From: Byssovorax sp.
Lineage (GTDB): Bacteria > Myxococcota_A > Polyangia > Polyangiales > Polyangiaceae
NCBI GenBank assembly: GCA_025362495.1
Contig: JANYGI010000056.1
Span: 36,868 to 100,867, forward strand
Direction: 5' to 3'
Length of the DNA: 64,000 nt
Positions 41,251 through 50,273 of the stretch are shown here, piece by piece. Position 1 is the first letter of the stretch. Every line of letters begins with the position of its first letter. A program made the translations under genes and the position numbers. Below the pieces are notes generated by a model. That model was not told where the DNA came from and did no database searches. It was given only the letters and a program-made list of their open reading frames with translations.

Positions 41251-42242
41251 TCGCGACGCGGATCCTCGGGACGGGGAGCGTGCTGCCCGGGCGCGCCGTG
41301 ACCACGGCCGAGGTCGTCGCGACGGCGGCGCCCGAGCGCGACGCCGCGGCGCTCGAGGCCAGGATCGGGATCCACACGCGCCACTGGGCGGGGCCCGACG
41401 CGCGCGTGGCGCCGATCGCCGCGGAGGCCCTGCGACGCGCCCTCGCGGCGGCGGGGCTCGAGCCGGGCGCGCTGCGGCGGATCATCCTCGCGACCTCGAC
41501 CGGCGGCGACGCGCTCGTGCCCGCGACCGCGAACGCCGTGGCCAGCGAGCTCGGCCTCCGCGGGAGCTGCGACGCGTTCGACGTCAACAACGCCTGCTCG
41601 GGGTTCCTCACGGCGTTCGATCTCGGCGCGCGCTCCACGGCGACAGGCCTCGCGCCCGTCGGCGTCGTCGCCGTGGAGCTGATGAGCCACGTGATCCGCG
41701 CCGACGATCCGCGGCCGTACCTCGTCTTCGGCGACGCCGCGGGCGCCGTCATCCTCGGCGCCGGCGCGGCCGACGAGGGCGTCGTCGCGGTGAGCCTCGG
41801 CAACGACGGATCCCATGGGAATACGGCATTTCTGACGCAGCCGCGCCACGCGGGTGCCATCGAGACGGTGACGTTCGGGATCTCGAACAAGGCGATGAGC
41901 GACGGCGCCGTCGGCAAGATCGTGGACAGCACGCGGCGGGTGCTGGCCGAGGCCTCGATGCGGATCGACGACGTGGCGTGGGTGCTCCCGCATCAGCCGA
42001 ACGGGACGATGCTCGAAGGGATCATCGCGGCGCTCGGCGTCGATCGCGCGCGGATCGTGCCGGTCGTGCAGGAGATCGGCAGCGTGGCCTGCGCCTCGAT
42101 CGCCGTGAGCCTCGACCGGCTGATGCGCACGCGCCCCGTGGCGGCGGGCGATCACGTGCTGATGACCGGCGTCGGGAGCGGCGTCTCGTGGGGCGCGATC
42201 CTCTACCGCGTCGGCGGCGGCGCGCGGAAGCTGAGGCAGTAG
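41247..42242 (+). CDS. KASIII-like (FabH family) ketosynthase with Cys-His-Ser set
   Basis: 331 residues from GTG 41247. The thiolase-fold condensing enzyme shows the nucleophile Cys117 in VNNACSGFLTAF and His249 in LPHQPNGTM. It also has the closing VGSGVSWGAILYR. At the place of the usual catalytic Asn (GNTxxAS) it reads EIGSVACASI, giving Ser279 instead. Altered third residues are known in KASIII relatives that do ester or amide formation rather than Claisen condensation, so acyl transfer is possible. Last gene of the overlapping lipid operon. It runs 40 bp into a convergent methyltransferase gene. Confidence 0.85.
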   Translation: MIATRILGTGSVLPGRAVTTAEVVATAAPERDAAALEARIGIHTRHWAGPDARVAPIAAEALRRALAAAGLEPGALRRIILATSTGGDALVPATANAVASELGLRGSCDAFDVNNACSGFLTAFDLGARSTATGLAPVGVVAVELMSHVIRADDPRPYLVFGDAAGAVILGAGAADEGVVAVSLGNDGSHGNTAFLTQPRHAGAIETVTFGISNKAMSDGAVGKIVDSTRRVLAEASMRIDDVAWVLPHQPNGTMLEGIIAALGVDRARIVPVVQEIGSVACASIAVSLDRLMRTRPVAAGDHVLMTGVGSGVSWGAILYRVGGGARKLRQ

Positions 42243-43036
42243 TAAAAGCGGCTGATCGCCTCCTCGAGCACGTCGGTCACGCCGGGCGGGAGCAGCTCGA
42301 CGGGGCAGTGCGGCGACGGGTCGTAGAACGTGAGCAGGCGGAACGCGGCGCGGTGGTGGAGGCGGTGCGCGCGCCCCGGATCGAGCTGCTCGTCGACGAC
42401 GACGATCGGCGTCCCGGGCGCGGCGACGCGCGTCATCTCGGCGAGCACGCGGCGGCCGTCGCGGAAGCTTCCCATCGCGCCGACGTGGAACACGCGATCG
42501 AACGCGCCGTCCGCGAAAGGCAGCGCGTGCGCGTCGCCGGCGAGGAGGTGGACCGGCGCGCCCGTCCAGGTGCGGAGGCGACGCTGACACTGCCGGAGCA
42601 TGCCCACGCTGAGATCGAGGCCCCAGATCGCCGCGGCGATCCCGCGCGGGAGATCGCGCTGCAGGAGCGGGAGGTTCGCGCCGGCGCCGACGCCGATCTC
42701 GAGGATGCGAAGGGGGAGGCCACCGGCGCGCGGCGCGAGCGCGGCGAGATCGATCCGCTTCATGTACCCGTCGCGGAGCGCGGCCTCGGAGCCGCCGGCC
42801 TCCAGCAGCGGGAGGAGGTGGCGCGTGAGCGGATCGTGCAGGCTCGGGAGGCCGTCGTAGAAGACGCGCATCAGCCGATCGGTGCCGCGCACCGTCGACT
42901 CGCGGTAGAGGCGCGGGAGCCCCGCCTCGACGGCCCACGACGCTCGACATTGGCGGCAGTCGAGGCTGCCGCCGTTCTGCGCGAGGCGACCGCGGCACGT
43001 CGGGCACACGAGCTGCGCGAGCCCGGCGTCGTTCAT
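42203..43036 (-). CDS. SAM-dependent methyltransferase with N-terminal zinc ribbon
   Basis: 277 residues. N-terminal zinc ribbon CPTCRG ... CRQC (residues 11-31), then a class I methyltransferase: LRILEIGVGAGANLPLL (SAM motif I), WGLDLSVGML, GDAHALPFADGAFDRVFHVG (motifs II-IV) and TPIVVVDEQ. It resembles UbiE/Methyltransf_11 enzymes that act on small molecules, lipids or rRNA. The start overlaps the stop of the giant kinase/ATPase by four bases, so the two are made together. The 3' end overlaps the KASIII gene by 40 bp on the other strand. Because the lipid operon is convergent, joint function is possible but unproven. Confidence 0.85.
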   Translation of the reverse strand: MNDAGLAQLVCPTCRGRLAQNGGSLDCRQCRASWAVEAGLPRLYRESTVRGTDRLMRVFYDGLPSLHDPLTRHLLPLLEAGGSEAALRDGYMKRIDLAALAPRAGGLPLRILEIGVGAGANLPLLQRDLPRGIAAAIWGLDLSVGMLRQCQRRLRTWTGAPVHLLAGDAHALPFADGAFDRVFHVGAMGSFRDGRRVLAEMTRVAAPGTPIVVVDEQLDPGRAHRLHHRAAFRLLTFYDPSPHCPVELLPPGVTDVLEEAISRFYYCLSFRAPPPTR

Positions 43037-46000
43037 CCGCGATCGAGCTCGGCGCGGGCGAGCGCGACGTCGGGCGCGACCTCGAGCGCGGAGAACGTCG
43101 CGAGCGCGCGACGCAGGTGGACGCCGCGCTCGTCGCGATCGCGCGAAGAGCGGCCGATGGCGAGATCGGCGTGGCCGCGCTCGTACAGCATGCCGAGGCG
43201 ATCGGCGAGGGCGCGCGCCTCGTCCCACGACGCCCGCGCGCGCCGCGCGTCGCCGCGGCGCTGCTCGTCGTGGCCGCTCCACAGGAGCGCCGAGGCGCGG
43301 CCGAACGGGAACACCTGCGCGAACGTCCGGGCGCCCTTGCACGCGCGCCCGGCGAGGCGGCCGAGCTCGGCGCGCTCGCCGCGCGAGATCCCCGGGGTGG
43401 CGAGGAGCGTGAGGAACACCTCGGCGACGGCGGCGATCGACTGGAGGATCCAGTAGGCGACCGGGCGCCGCGCGGTGATCAGATCGAGCGCGCGCTCGGC
43501 GCTCTCGCGGGCGAGGCGCCGCTCGCCGCGGTGGAGACGCGCCAGCGCGAGGAGCCCGTGGCCGTTGAGGATGTCGGGGACCGGGCCGGCGTGGCCCGAC
43601 CAGCCGAGGGCGGCCTCGAGCAGCGTCGTCGCCTCGGTGACGCGGCCGACGCGCAGCTCGCACCAGGCCTGCGCCGCGGCGCCCCAGGCCATCACCTGGC
43701 GATCCTCGCGCCGACGACCGGACGCATGCACCGCGGCGAAGCCCCCGGAGGCCTCGCCGAAGCTGCCCTGGTACGCGGCGACGAAGGCGAGGATCGCGCG
43801 GCTCTCTTCCCACTGGCGGCGATCGCCCGAGGCCTCGGCGATGGCGAGGGCGCGGCGCGAGCCCGCCTCGGCCCGCTTCCAGTCGGCGATCATCACCCGG
43901 TACGCGCCGTCGCGCTGGACGACCCAGGCGAGCTCGTACGGCTTGGCGGTGAGCTCGGCGAGGGCGACGCCGCGACCGCACCACGACTCCGCGACGGCGC
44001 CGAGGCCGGCGACGCGGGCGATGATCCCCATCGAGAGATACCCGCGCGCGAGGTCGGCCGAGGGGCCCGCGGACTCGCCGAGGTTGAGCGCGCGGAGGCC
44101 GCTCCAGAGCAGCGGCAGCGCCTCTTCGGTGTAGAAGCAGGTCTCGGTGACGCGGTTCTGGATCCGCGTCGCCTCCACGAGCGCGGCGGTCGGCTCGGCC
44201 GCCGAGCGTAGTCGCGATCGCGGCAGCGCCAGCGTGAGGCCGAGGACGAGCGCCTCGACGGTGATCCCCGCGGCGTACGCGAGCGGGCCGCCCGGCACGC
44301 GCAGGCCGAGCTCGCGCAGCGCCTGCTCACCGTGGCGCGCTCCGTCGAGGTGGTCACCGAGGCGACCGCTGGCGTCCGACAGCAGGCCGAGCCAGCGCGC
44401 GCGCTGGAGCCGATCGCCTTGATTTTCCGGCATCGGCGCCGCTTCACGCGCCCGCATGCCGAGGACCCGACGGGCCCCGCGCGCCATCGCACCGAGCGCC
44501 ATCGCCGCGGGCGCGGCCACCACGGGCTCGCCCGCGGTCGACTCGCCCGGCGCCATCTGCAAGGCCTGTTCGAAGAAGCGCACCGCCTCGCGGTAGGCGC
44601 TGCTCTGCAGGGCCTGCTCGCCGGCGAGGCCGCAGTAGCGCGCGGCGCGCGCGTCGTCGCCGGCCGCCGCCCAGTGGTGCGCGAGCGCCGCGGTCTGCGC
44701 CGACGCGTCGGGGTGCACGGCCTCGATCGCCTCGGCCACGCGGCGGTGGAGCGAGCGCCGCGTCGGCGCGTCGATCGCCGCGAGCAGGCCCTCGCGCAGC
44801 TTGTCGTGGGCGAAGCGGATCTGCCCGTCGTGCGCGTCGAGCACCGCGGCGTCGGTGCAGGCCGCCAGCCACTCGTCGAGGTCGGTCTCGGGCTCGAGCG
44901 CGTGGAGCAGAGCCACGTCGATCTGCCGGCCGGCGACCGCCGCGGCGTTGAGCAGCGCGTGGGCGCGCGGCGGCGCCTGATCGAGCCGGCGCCGGATCAT
45001 CCGTGAGAGCCCCCTCGACGACACCGTGGCCGACGCCGACGCGATCCCGATGAGGTCGAGCTGCCCCGCCTCGTCGGCGAGCGCGCGCACCACCTCGACG
45101 AGGAAGAACGGGTTGCCCTCGGTCTCGCGCGCGAGGCGGGCGATGATCTCCGGCCGGGCGCCGGCCGCGCCGATCATCGATCGGCTGAGCTCGGCGATCC
45201 CCTCGGGATCGAGGCGATCGAGCTTGAAGTGGTGCATCGCGGCGAGCTCCTGGGGGAGCTGCGGCCGCTCGTCGTCGCGGTAGCTCGCGACGATGACCAC
45301 CGGCTGCGACGCCGTGATCGCCGCGACGCGCGAGAGCAGCTTGAGGCTGTCGCTGCGCGCCCAGTGCAGGTCTTCGAGGAGGATCAGCACCGGTCGGCCG
45401 ACGCGGCCGAGCAGCGTCTCGACGGTGCTCGCGAGGCGCAGCTGCGCGGCGTCCGGCTCGACCTCGGCGGCGTCGGCGACGTCGCGATCGAGCAGCGCGC
45501 GCAGATCGGGCACCAGCGCCTTGAGCACGCCGGCCTCGTCATCCGCGGGGTCCGTCAACAGGAGGAGCCAGCGGAGCACATCGCGCCACACCTGGTACGG
45601 GCCGCCGCCCTCGCTCACTTCCTGCCCGCGCAGCACGGTCACGCCTTCGACGAGGGCGCGGGCGCGCAGCTCTTCCAGGAGCCGCGATTTGCCGACGCCG
45701 CTCTCGCCGCCGATGAGCCAGGCGCTGCCCTGACCGTGGAGCAGGCCGTCGAGCACGCCGGCGAGGCGCAGCAGCTCCGCCTCGCGGCCGACGAGCTGCG
45801 CCGCCTGGAGGAAGCTCTCGCGCGTGTGCGGCGTCTCGACGCGGAGGACCTGGCCTGTCGCGTCGGCGAGCGCCGCCATGACCTCGGCGGCGTCGGCGTA
45901 GCGGCGGCTCGCGTCCTTCTCGAGGAGGCGGGCGACGACCGGAGCGATGCGCGGATCGAGGCTCGACACGTCGGCCGTCGTCTCGAGCACGGCGGTGCGG

Positions 46001-46851
46001 AGCGCGCCGAAGTTGTCGGCCGCGAACGGGCTCCGGCCCGCGAACAGCTCGTAGGCGATGACGCCGACCGCGTAGAGATCGCTGGATTTGCTGGCCGGAC
46101 AGCCGAGGTAGAGCTCCGGCGCCATGTACGCCGGGGTGCCCGCGAGCGGGTGCCCGAGCCCGCGCGACTGCTCGAGCACCACCGCCAGGCCGAAGTCGAG
46201 GACCTTCACCTGCTCGCCGACGACGAGCACGTTGGCAGGCTTGAGATCACGGTGAACGAGCCCGCGTCGGTGCAGGTAGAGCAGCGCGCGCAGCACCTGC
46301 TCCAGGAGCCCCACGCGCTGCTCGATCGACGCGCCCTGCGCGGCGCGGAGGATGGTCCGCGCGTGCTCGAGGAGCTCCATCGTGAAGTACGGGTGCCCGT
46401 CTTCATCGAAGCCGTAGTCGAGGACGACGATGATGTTGGGGTGGCGCACCGAGGCCAGCGTCTGGAACTCCTGCGTGAGCAGGAGGCGCAGCGCCGAGGC
46501 GGCGCTGCCGTCGCGGTCGTCGCCCGCCATCGACGACGCCTCGAGGCGCGTGTCGCGATCGACGAGGGGGCTCGACGGATCCAGCGTCGGCGCGATGCGG
46601 GTCGCCGCGGGGCTGAAGCGCGCGCTCGCGTCGGTCGGCGCACGGGAGCGCACGGCGTCGAAGAAGCGCGGCGCCTCCCAGCTACCGGAGGTACGCGGCG
46701 GCGGCCCGGCCTCGGCGCCGATGCGCTTCAGGGCCACGTACCCACCGAGCCGATCTCGCGCGCGGAACACCGCCGCCATGCCGCCGACGCCCAGCGTCTC
46801 GAGGATCACGTAGCGTCGACGAAAGCTCTGCGACGGGTCGTTGGGGGGCAT
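43033..46851 (-). CDS. Ser/Thr protein kinase fused to AAA ATPase and TPR domain
   Basis: 1272 residues from ATG 46851. An in-frame extension of 36 residues upstream is less protein-like. Kinase: GVGGMAAVF glycine loop, VALKRI, GLVHRDLKPANVLV, VLDFGLAV and GTPAYMAPEL, so it should be active. An insert of about 80 Pro/Ala/Ser-rich residues separates the ATP Lys from the alphaC region. The kinase ends near residue 340, then WLIGGESGVGKSRLLEEL (Walker A) and VLILLEDLHWA (Walker B) form an AAA-16-like ATPase. The last 600 residues are TPR-like helices. Such kinase-ATPase fusions are abundant in myxobacteria. The stop overlaps the methyltransferase start (ATGA), which hints at a specific target. 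Confidence 0.88.
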   Translation of the reverse strand: MPPNDPSQSFRRRYVILETLGVGGMAAVFRARDRLGGYVALKRIGAEAGPPPRTSGSWEAPRFFDAVRSRAPTDASARFSPAATRIAPTLDPSSPLVDRDTRLEASSMAGDDRDGSAASALRLLLTQEFQTLASVRHPNIIVVLDYGFDEDGHPYFTMELLEHARTILRAAQGASIEQRVGLLEQVLRALLYLHRRGLVHRDLKPANVLVVGEQVKVLDFGLAVVLEQSRGLGHPLAGTPAYMAPELYLGCPASKSSDLYAVGVIAYELFAGRSPFAADNFGALRTAVLETTADVSSLDPRIAPVVARLLEKDASRRYADAAEVMAALADATGQVLRVETPHTRESFLQAAQLVGREAELLRLAGVLDGLLHGQGSAWLIGGESGVGKSRLLEELRARALVEGVTVLRGQEVSEGGGPYQVWRDVLRWLLLLTDPADDEAGVLKALVPDLRALLDRDVADAAEVEPDAAQLRLASTVETLLGRVGRPVLILLEDLHWARSDSLKLLSRVAAITASQPVVIVASYRDDERPQLPQELAAMHHFKLDRLDPEGIAELSRSMIGAAGARPEIIARLARETEGNPFFLVEVVRALADEAGQLDLIGIASASATVSSRGLSRMIRRRLDQAPPRAHALLNAAAVAGRQIDVALLHALEPETDLDEWLAACTDAAVLDAHDGQIRFAHDKLREGLLAAIDAPTRRSLHRRVAEAIEAVHPDASAQTAALAHHWAAAGDDARAARYCGLAGEQALQSSAYREAVRFFEQALQMAPGESTAGEPVVAAPAAMALGAMARGARRVLGMRAREAAPMPENQGDRLQRARWLGLLSDASGRLGDHLDGARHGEQALRELGLRVPGGPLAYAAGITVEALVLGLTLALPRSRLRSAAEPTAALVEATRIQNRVTETCFYTEEALPLLWSGLRALNLGESAGPSADLARGYLSMGIIARVAGLGAVAESWCGRGVALAELTAKPYELAWVVQRDGAYRVMIADWKRAEAGSRRALAIAEASGDRRQWEESRAILAFVAAYQGSFGEASGGFAAVHASGRRREDRQVMAWGAAAQAWCELRVGRVTEATTLLEAALGWSGHAGPVPDILNGHGLLALARLHRGERRLARESAERALDLITARRPVAYWILQSIAAVAEVFLTLLATPGISRGERAELGRLAGRACKGARTFAQVFPFGRASALLWSGHDEQRRGDARRARASWDEARALADRLGMLYERGHADLAIGRSSRDRDERGVHLRRALATFSALEVAPDVALARAELDRG

Positions 46852-47014
46852 CGGTCGCGGCAGAAAACACCCACGATTCCAGGGCCCGAAGCTACCATCG
46901 ACATCCGCGAAAAGGAACCGGCGTCGAGCCTCCCGGGGTCCCGCGGCGAGCGCGCGCATGCCTCCGCCGTGCTCCGGCTACCCGTCGTTTGCGCGGCGTG
47001 GTAGCCCGTGCAGC

Positions 47015-48532
47015 GTGCTCCGCTTCGCGGCTCGAACGGCGCCTGGATTCCTTCTCGCCGCGGCGCTCGCGGCGTGCGAGCCCGCCGCCGATCCGCCGAT
47101 GCCCGCGCCTCGGATGCGCGTCGATCTGCCGCTGGCCTTCGGCCTCGACGAGGCGATCGCCGACGGCGTCGACGCCGGCGATCCGCGCGACGCCGAGCCG
47201 CCGGGCTCCGACGAGGCCGAGACGATCACCGACGAGCGCCTGGCGAGCATCGCCACCGAGACGTCGATCTACGAGCTGCCGCGCTGGGGAAGCCGCCGCG
47301 TCGGGTACATGCGCGCCGGTGGGACGGTGCGCCGCGCTCGCATCCCCGCCACCGCCGGGCCGCGCTGCCCCGAGGGCTGGTATCGCGTCGAGCCGCGCGG
47401 CTACGTCTGCGTCGGCGCGATGGCCACGCTCGATCTCGCGCACCCCGTGGTGCTCGCCTCGACGCGCCGCCCGCGCCTCGACGATCTCCCCTACCCCTAC
47501 GTGATCTCGCGCTTCCCGCCGCCGCCGCTCTACGCGCGCCTGCCCGCGTACCGCGATCAGCTCCGCTTCGAGCCCGATCTCGCCGAGCACCTCGTCAAGG
47601 TCTCGGGCGTCGCCGCGGGCTTCCCGCCGCTCGACGCGATCCCGGCGTGGCTCGCCGACGGGCACGCCGCGCCGAGCCTCGGCAACCGCTGGCACGGGGC
47701 CGATCGGGTGATCCTCGATCACGCCCGGCCGCGCTCGGGCTTCGCGCTGCTGACCACGGTCGATCACGCTGGGCGGCGCTTCGGCGTCGACACCGGGCTC
47801 GAGGTCCTCCCGCTCGATCGCACCCAGCCCGTCGTCGCGAGCACCTTCAGCGGCATCGTCCTCGGCGACGTGACGCTGCCGATCGCGTTCGTGAAGACGC
47901 GCGGCGCTTACCGGGTGATCGACGATCCGCAGGGCATCCGCCCGGGCGCGCTGCTCGGCTTCCGCGAGGCCGTCGCCGTCACCGACGAGACGCGCACGAT
48001 CGGCAGCGTCGAGTACCTCGTCGCGAAGGACGGGACCCTGATCCCAGCGCACCAGCTCGTGGTGATCAAGCCCTTCCGCCACCTGCCCGCCTGGTCGGCG
48101 GACGACGGCAAATGGATCGACGTCTCGATCCCGAAGCAGACCCTGGTGGCCTACGAGGGCGTGACGCCGGTCTACGCGACGCTCGTCTCGACCGGCATCG
48201 GCGGCACCGCGGATCCGAAGGAGACCCACGCCACCGTGCAGGGCGCCTTCAAGATCTACGAGAAGCACACCACCGTGACGATGGACGGCCACGAGACCGC
48301 CGACTCGTTCGATCTGCGCGACGTGCCCTTCGTCCAGTATTTCAACGAGGGCTACGCGCTCCACGCGGCCTACTGGCACGACGACTTCGGCCACCTCCAC
48401 AGCCACGGCTGCGTGAACCTCGCCCCGCGCGACGCAGCGTGGCTGTTCCGCTGGACCGATCCCCACGTCCCCGAGGGCTGGCACGCCGTGATGATCAAGA
48501 GCGGCGGCACCATCGTCTACGTGCACGATTGA
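47015..48532 (+). CDS. L,D-transpeptidase (YkuD) lipoprotein
   Basis: 505 residues from GTG 47015 (VLRFAARTAPGFLLAAALAAC, lipobox LAAC, Cys21). An ATG at 46958 is a less likely alternative. Residues about 45-330 hold conserved blocks of unknown role (GRVGYMRAGG-like SH3-ish region, WYRVEPRGYVCVG). The catalytic YkuD core lies at the end: VAYEGVTPVYATLVSTGIGG and HAAYWHDDFGHLHSHGCVNL, where Cys466 is the nucleophile and the preceding His residues help. The enzyme cross-links peptidoglycan by 3-3 bonds or attaches proteins to it. Lipid anchoring places it on the outer membrane. Confidence 0.88.
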   Translation: MLRFAARTAPGFLLAAALAACEPAADPPMPAPRMRVDLPLAFGLDEAIADGVDAGDPRDAEPPGSDEAETITDERLASIATETSIYELPRWGSRRVGYMRAGGTVRRARIPATAGPRCPEGWYRVEPRGYVCVGAMATLDLAHPVVLASTRRPRLDDLPYPYVISRFPPPPLYARLPAYRDQLRFEPDLAEHLVKVSGVAAGFPPLDAIPAWLADGHAAPSLGNRWHGADRVILDHARPRSGFALLTTVDHAGRRFGVDTGLEVLPLDRTQPVVASTFSGIVLGDVTLPIAFVKTRGAYRVIDDPQGIRPGALLGFREAVAVTDETRTIGSVEYLVAKDGTLIPAHQLVVIKPFRHLPAWSADDGKWIDVSIPKQTLVAYEGVTPVYATLVSTGIGGTADPKETHATVQGAFKIYEKHTTVTMDGHETADSFDLRDVPFVQYFNEGYALHAAYWHDDFGHLHSHGCVNLAPRDAAWLFRWTDPHVPEGWHAVMIKSGGTIVYVHD

Positions 48533-48557
48533 GCCCGCCAAGGCCTCGGCCGCCCGG

Positions 48558-48768
48558 CCGCGGCGCCGGTTTTCTCGCGGATGGCCCTCGCCGCGCCGGC
48601 CGCGGCGCCGGTTTTCTCGCGGATGGCCCTCGCCGCGCCGGAAGCCGCGCCGGTTTTCTGGCGGAGAGCCCCCCGCGCGTCCGACCGCGGCGCCGGTTTT
48701 CTCGCGGGCAGCCCTCGCCGCGCCGGAAGCTGCGCCGGCGTGCTCGCGGGCAGCCCGCTCCTGGCGGA
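48558..48768 (+). repeat. 42-nt tandem repeat array between two envelope genes
   Basis: About five copies of a 42-nt unit (starts 48558, 48600, 48642, 48685, 48727). The first two are identical, the third has a 1-bp insertion, and the last is diverged. Each has a GC-rich half and a CGGTTTTCTCGCGG-type core. Length change by slippage is likely. The gap from 48533 to 48880 contains no gene besides this array and the leader of the VWA gene. Confidence 0.75.
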
Positions 48769-48864
48769 GACCGCCGGTTGGCCTCCCACGCCGCAGCCCA
48801 GATCCTTTTTCGTCTCCGCCCGTCGGACGCGCTCCCCCCTCGAACCCACCCGATCTCGCTGCTC

Positions 48865-48872
48865 GGGAGGAG
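48865..48872 (+). promoter_or_regulatory. RBS of the VWA lipoprotein gene
   Basis: GGGAGGAG eight bases before ATG 48881. It identifies that ATG as the start, not the open frame continuing from the repeat array. Confidence 0.7.
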
Positions 48873-48880
48873 CCTTTCCC

Positions 48881-50263
48881 ATGAAACGACTCTTTTCGTT
48901 GCTGCTGCTCACCGCGGCGGCGCTGTCCGGGTGCGCCCGCAACAAGCCCGCCGACTCGCCCTCGCAGGGCCTGATGACGATCGAAGGCGCGCTCGCGAAT
49001 CGCTACGTGCTCGCCGAGAAGCCGGCCTCGGTGGTCGCGCGGCTCCGCATCGCGACGCACGCGCCGGACGCCCAGCGCACCGGGCCCGTCAACGTCGTCC
49101 TCGTCGTCGACACCTCGGGATCGATGGACGGACAGCCGATAACCGACGCGCGCGCCGCGACGCTGGCGATGGTGGACGCGCTCGCGGACGGCGATCACCT
49201 CGCGGTCGTGGCCTTCGGATCGCGCGTCGAGGTTCTGCTCCCGGCGACGGAGCTCGACGCCGGGAACCGCAAGACGGCGCGGACCAGCGTCGAGGCGATG
49301 AAGGCCGAGGGCACGACCGATCTCGCGGGCGGGCTGCGCGCCGGGATCGAGCAAGCGCACAAGTACCTCGATCCGCACGGCGTGAACCGCATCGTCCTCG
49401 TCGGCGACGGCGTGCCCAACGACGAGAACCCCATCCGCCCCCTCGCGCAGCAGGCCGCCGCGCAGGCCATCCCGATCACGGTGCTCGGCCTCGGGCCCGA
49501 CTACAACGAGACGCTGATGGGCGCCGTCGCGCAGCTCTCCGGCGGGCAGTTCCACTACGTGCGCGAGTCGGCCGAGGTCGCGACGTTCTTCAAGGGCGAG
49601 GTGCTGCGCCTCAAGCAGGTCTACGCGCGCAACGCCTCGGTCGACGTGATGCCCGGCCCCGGCGTTCGCATCGAGTCCGTCGTCGGGCAGACGACGACGG
49701 CGACCGGCAACGGCGGCGTGCACATCGCGCTCGGCGACATCAGCCGCGCCGACACGCGCGATCTCGTGGTGCGCGTCACGACCGACGCCCACCGCGAGGG
49801 CGCCTCGGTCGAGCTCTTCGACGCCGTGCTGACCTTCGACGACGCATGGGGCGAGGGCGCGCGCGTCGAGCGACGCCTCTTCCTCGGCGCGAAATCCACG
49901 GCATCTCCAGGCGATCTCGCCAAGGGCCGCAACGCCGACGTCGAGGACACCGCCGCCTCGATGCAGGCCGCCGCGACGACGGTGCAGGCCATCGAGCTGG
50001 CGCGCAACGGCGACAACGAGAGCGCGCGCACCGTGCTCGCCCAGGCCGCGGCGCAGGCCGACACCGACGCGGTCAACAACGCGAGCCCGAAGCTCCGCAG
50101 CAGCGCCCGGAAGATGCGCGACCTCAGCAACGCGCTGCCCCCGCCCGCGCCGATGGTCCCGATGCCGGTCAGCGCCGCCAAGCCCCGCTTCTCGCCGCCG
50201 AAGGGCCCCATGCCGTCCGCCGTCCGCGAGGCGCACGACGAGGCCATGCAGCGCCTCCAGTGA
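48881..50263 (+). CDS. VWA-domain lipoprotein
   Basis: 460 residues with lipobox LSGC (Cys18). Near residue 77 the MIDAS motif VVDTSGSM (DxSxS), later TTDLAGGLRAG and VLVGDGVPNDE, define a von Willebrand A metal-ion-dependent adhesion domain, as in bacterial VWA surface proteins. Residues about 250-360 form a second beta domain (VIALGDISRADTRDLVVRV-like strands). The C terminus is Pro/Ala-rich (PPPAPMVPMPVSAAK). It probably mediates protein-protein or cell contact at the outer membrane. The 42-nt array lies upstream. It converges with the DUF3226 gene, 10 bp apart. Confidence 0.85.
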   Translation: MKRLFSLLLLTAAALSGCARNKPADSPSQGLMTIEGALANRYVLAEKPASVVARLRIATHAPDAQRTGPVNVVLVVDTSGSMDGQPITDARAATLAMVDALADGDHLAVVAFGSRVEVLLPATELDAGNRKTARTSVEAMKAEGTTDLAGGLRAGIEQAHKYLDPHGVNRIVLVGDGVPNDENPIRPLAQQAAAQAIPITVLGLGPDYNETLMGAVAQLSGGQFHYVRESAEVATFFKGEVLRLKQVYARNASVDVMPGPGVRIESVVGQTTTATGNGGVHIALGDISRADTRDLVVRVTTDAHREGASVELFDAVLTFDDAWGEGARVERRLFLGAKSTASPGDLAKGRNADVEDTAASMQAAATTVQAIELARNGDNESARTVLAQAAAQADTDAVNNASPKLRSSARKMRDLSNALPPPAPMVPMPVSAAKPRFSPPKGPMPSAVREAHDEAMQRLQ

Positions 50264-50273
50264 GCCCGCTTCG

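Noticed and set aside
48558..48768. 42-nt repeats as rho-independent terminators or CRISPR
   Set aside because: Stems are imperfect and the T-run is internal. There are no spacers, and units abut directly.
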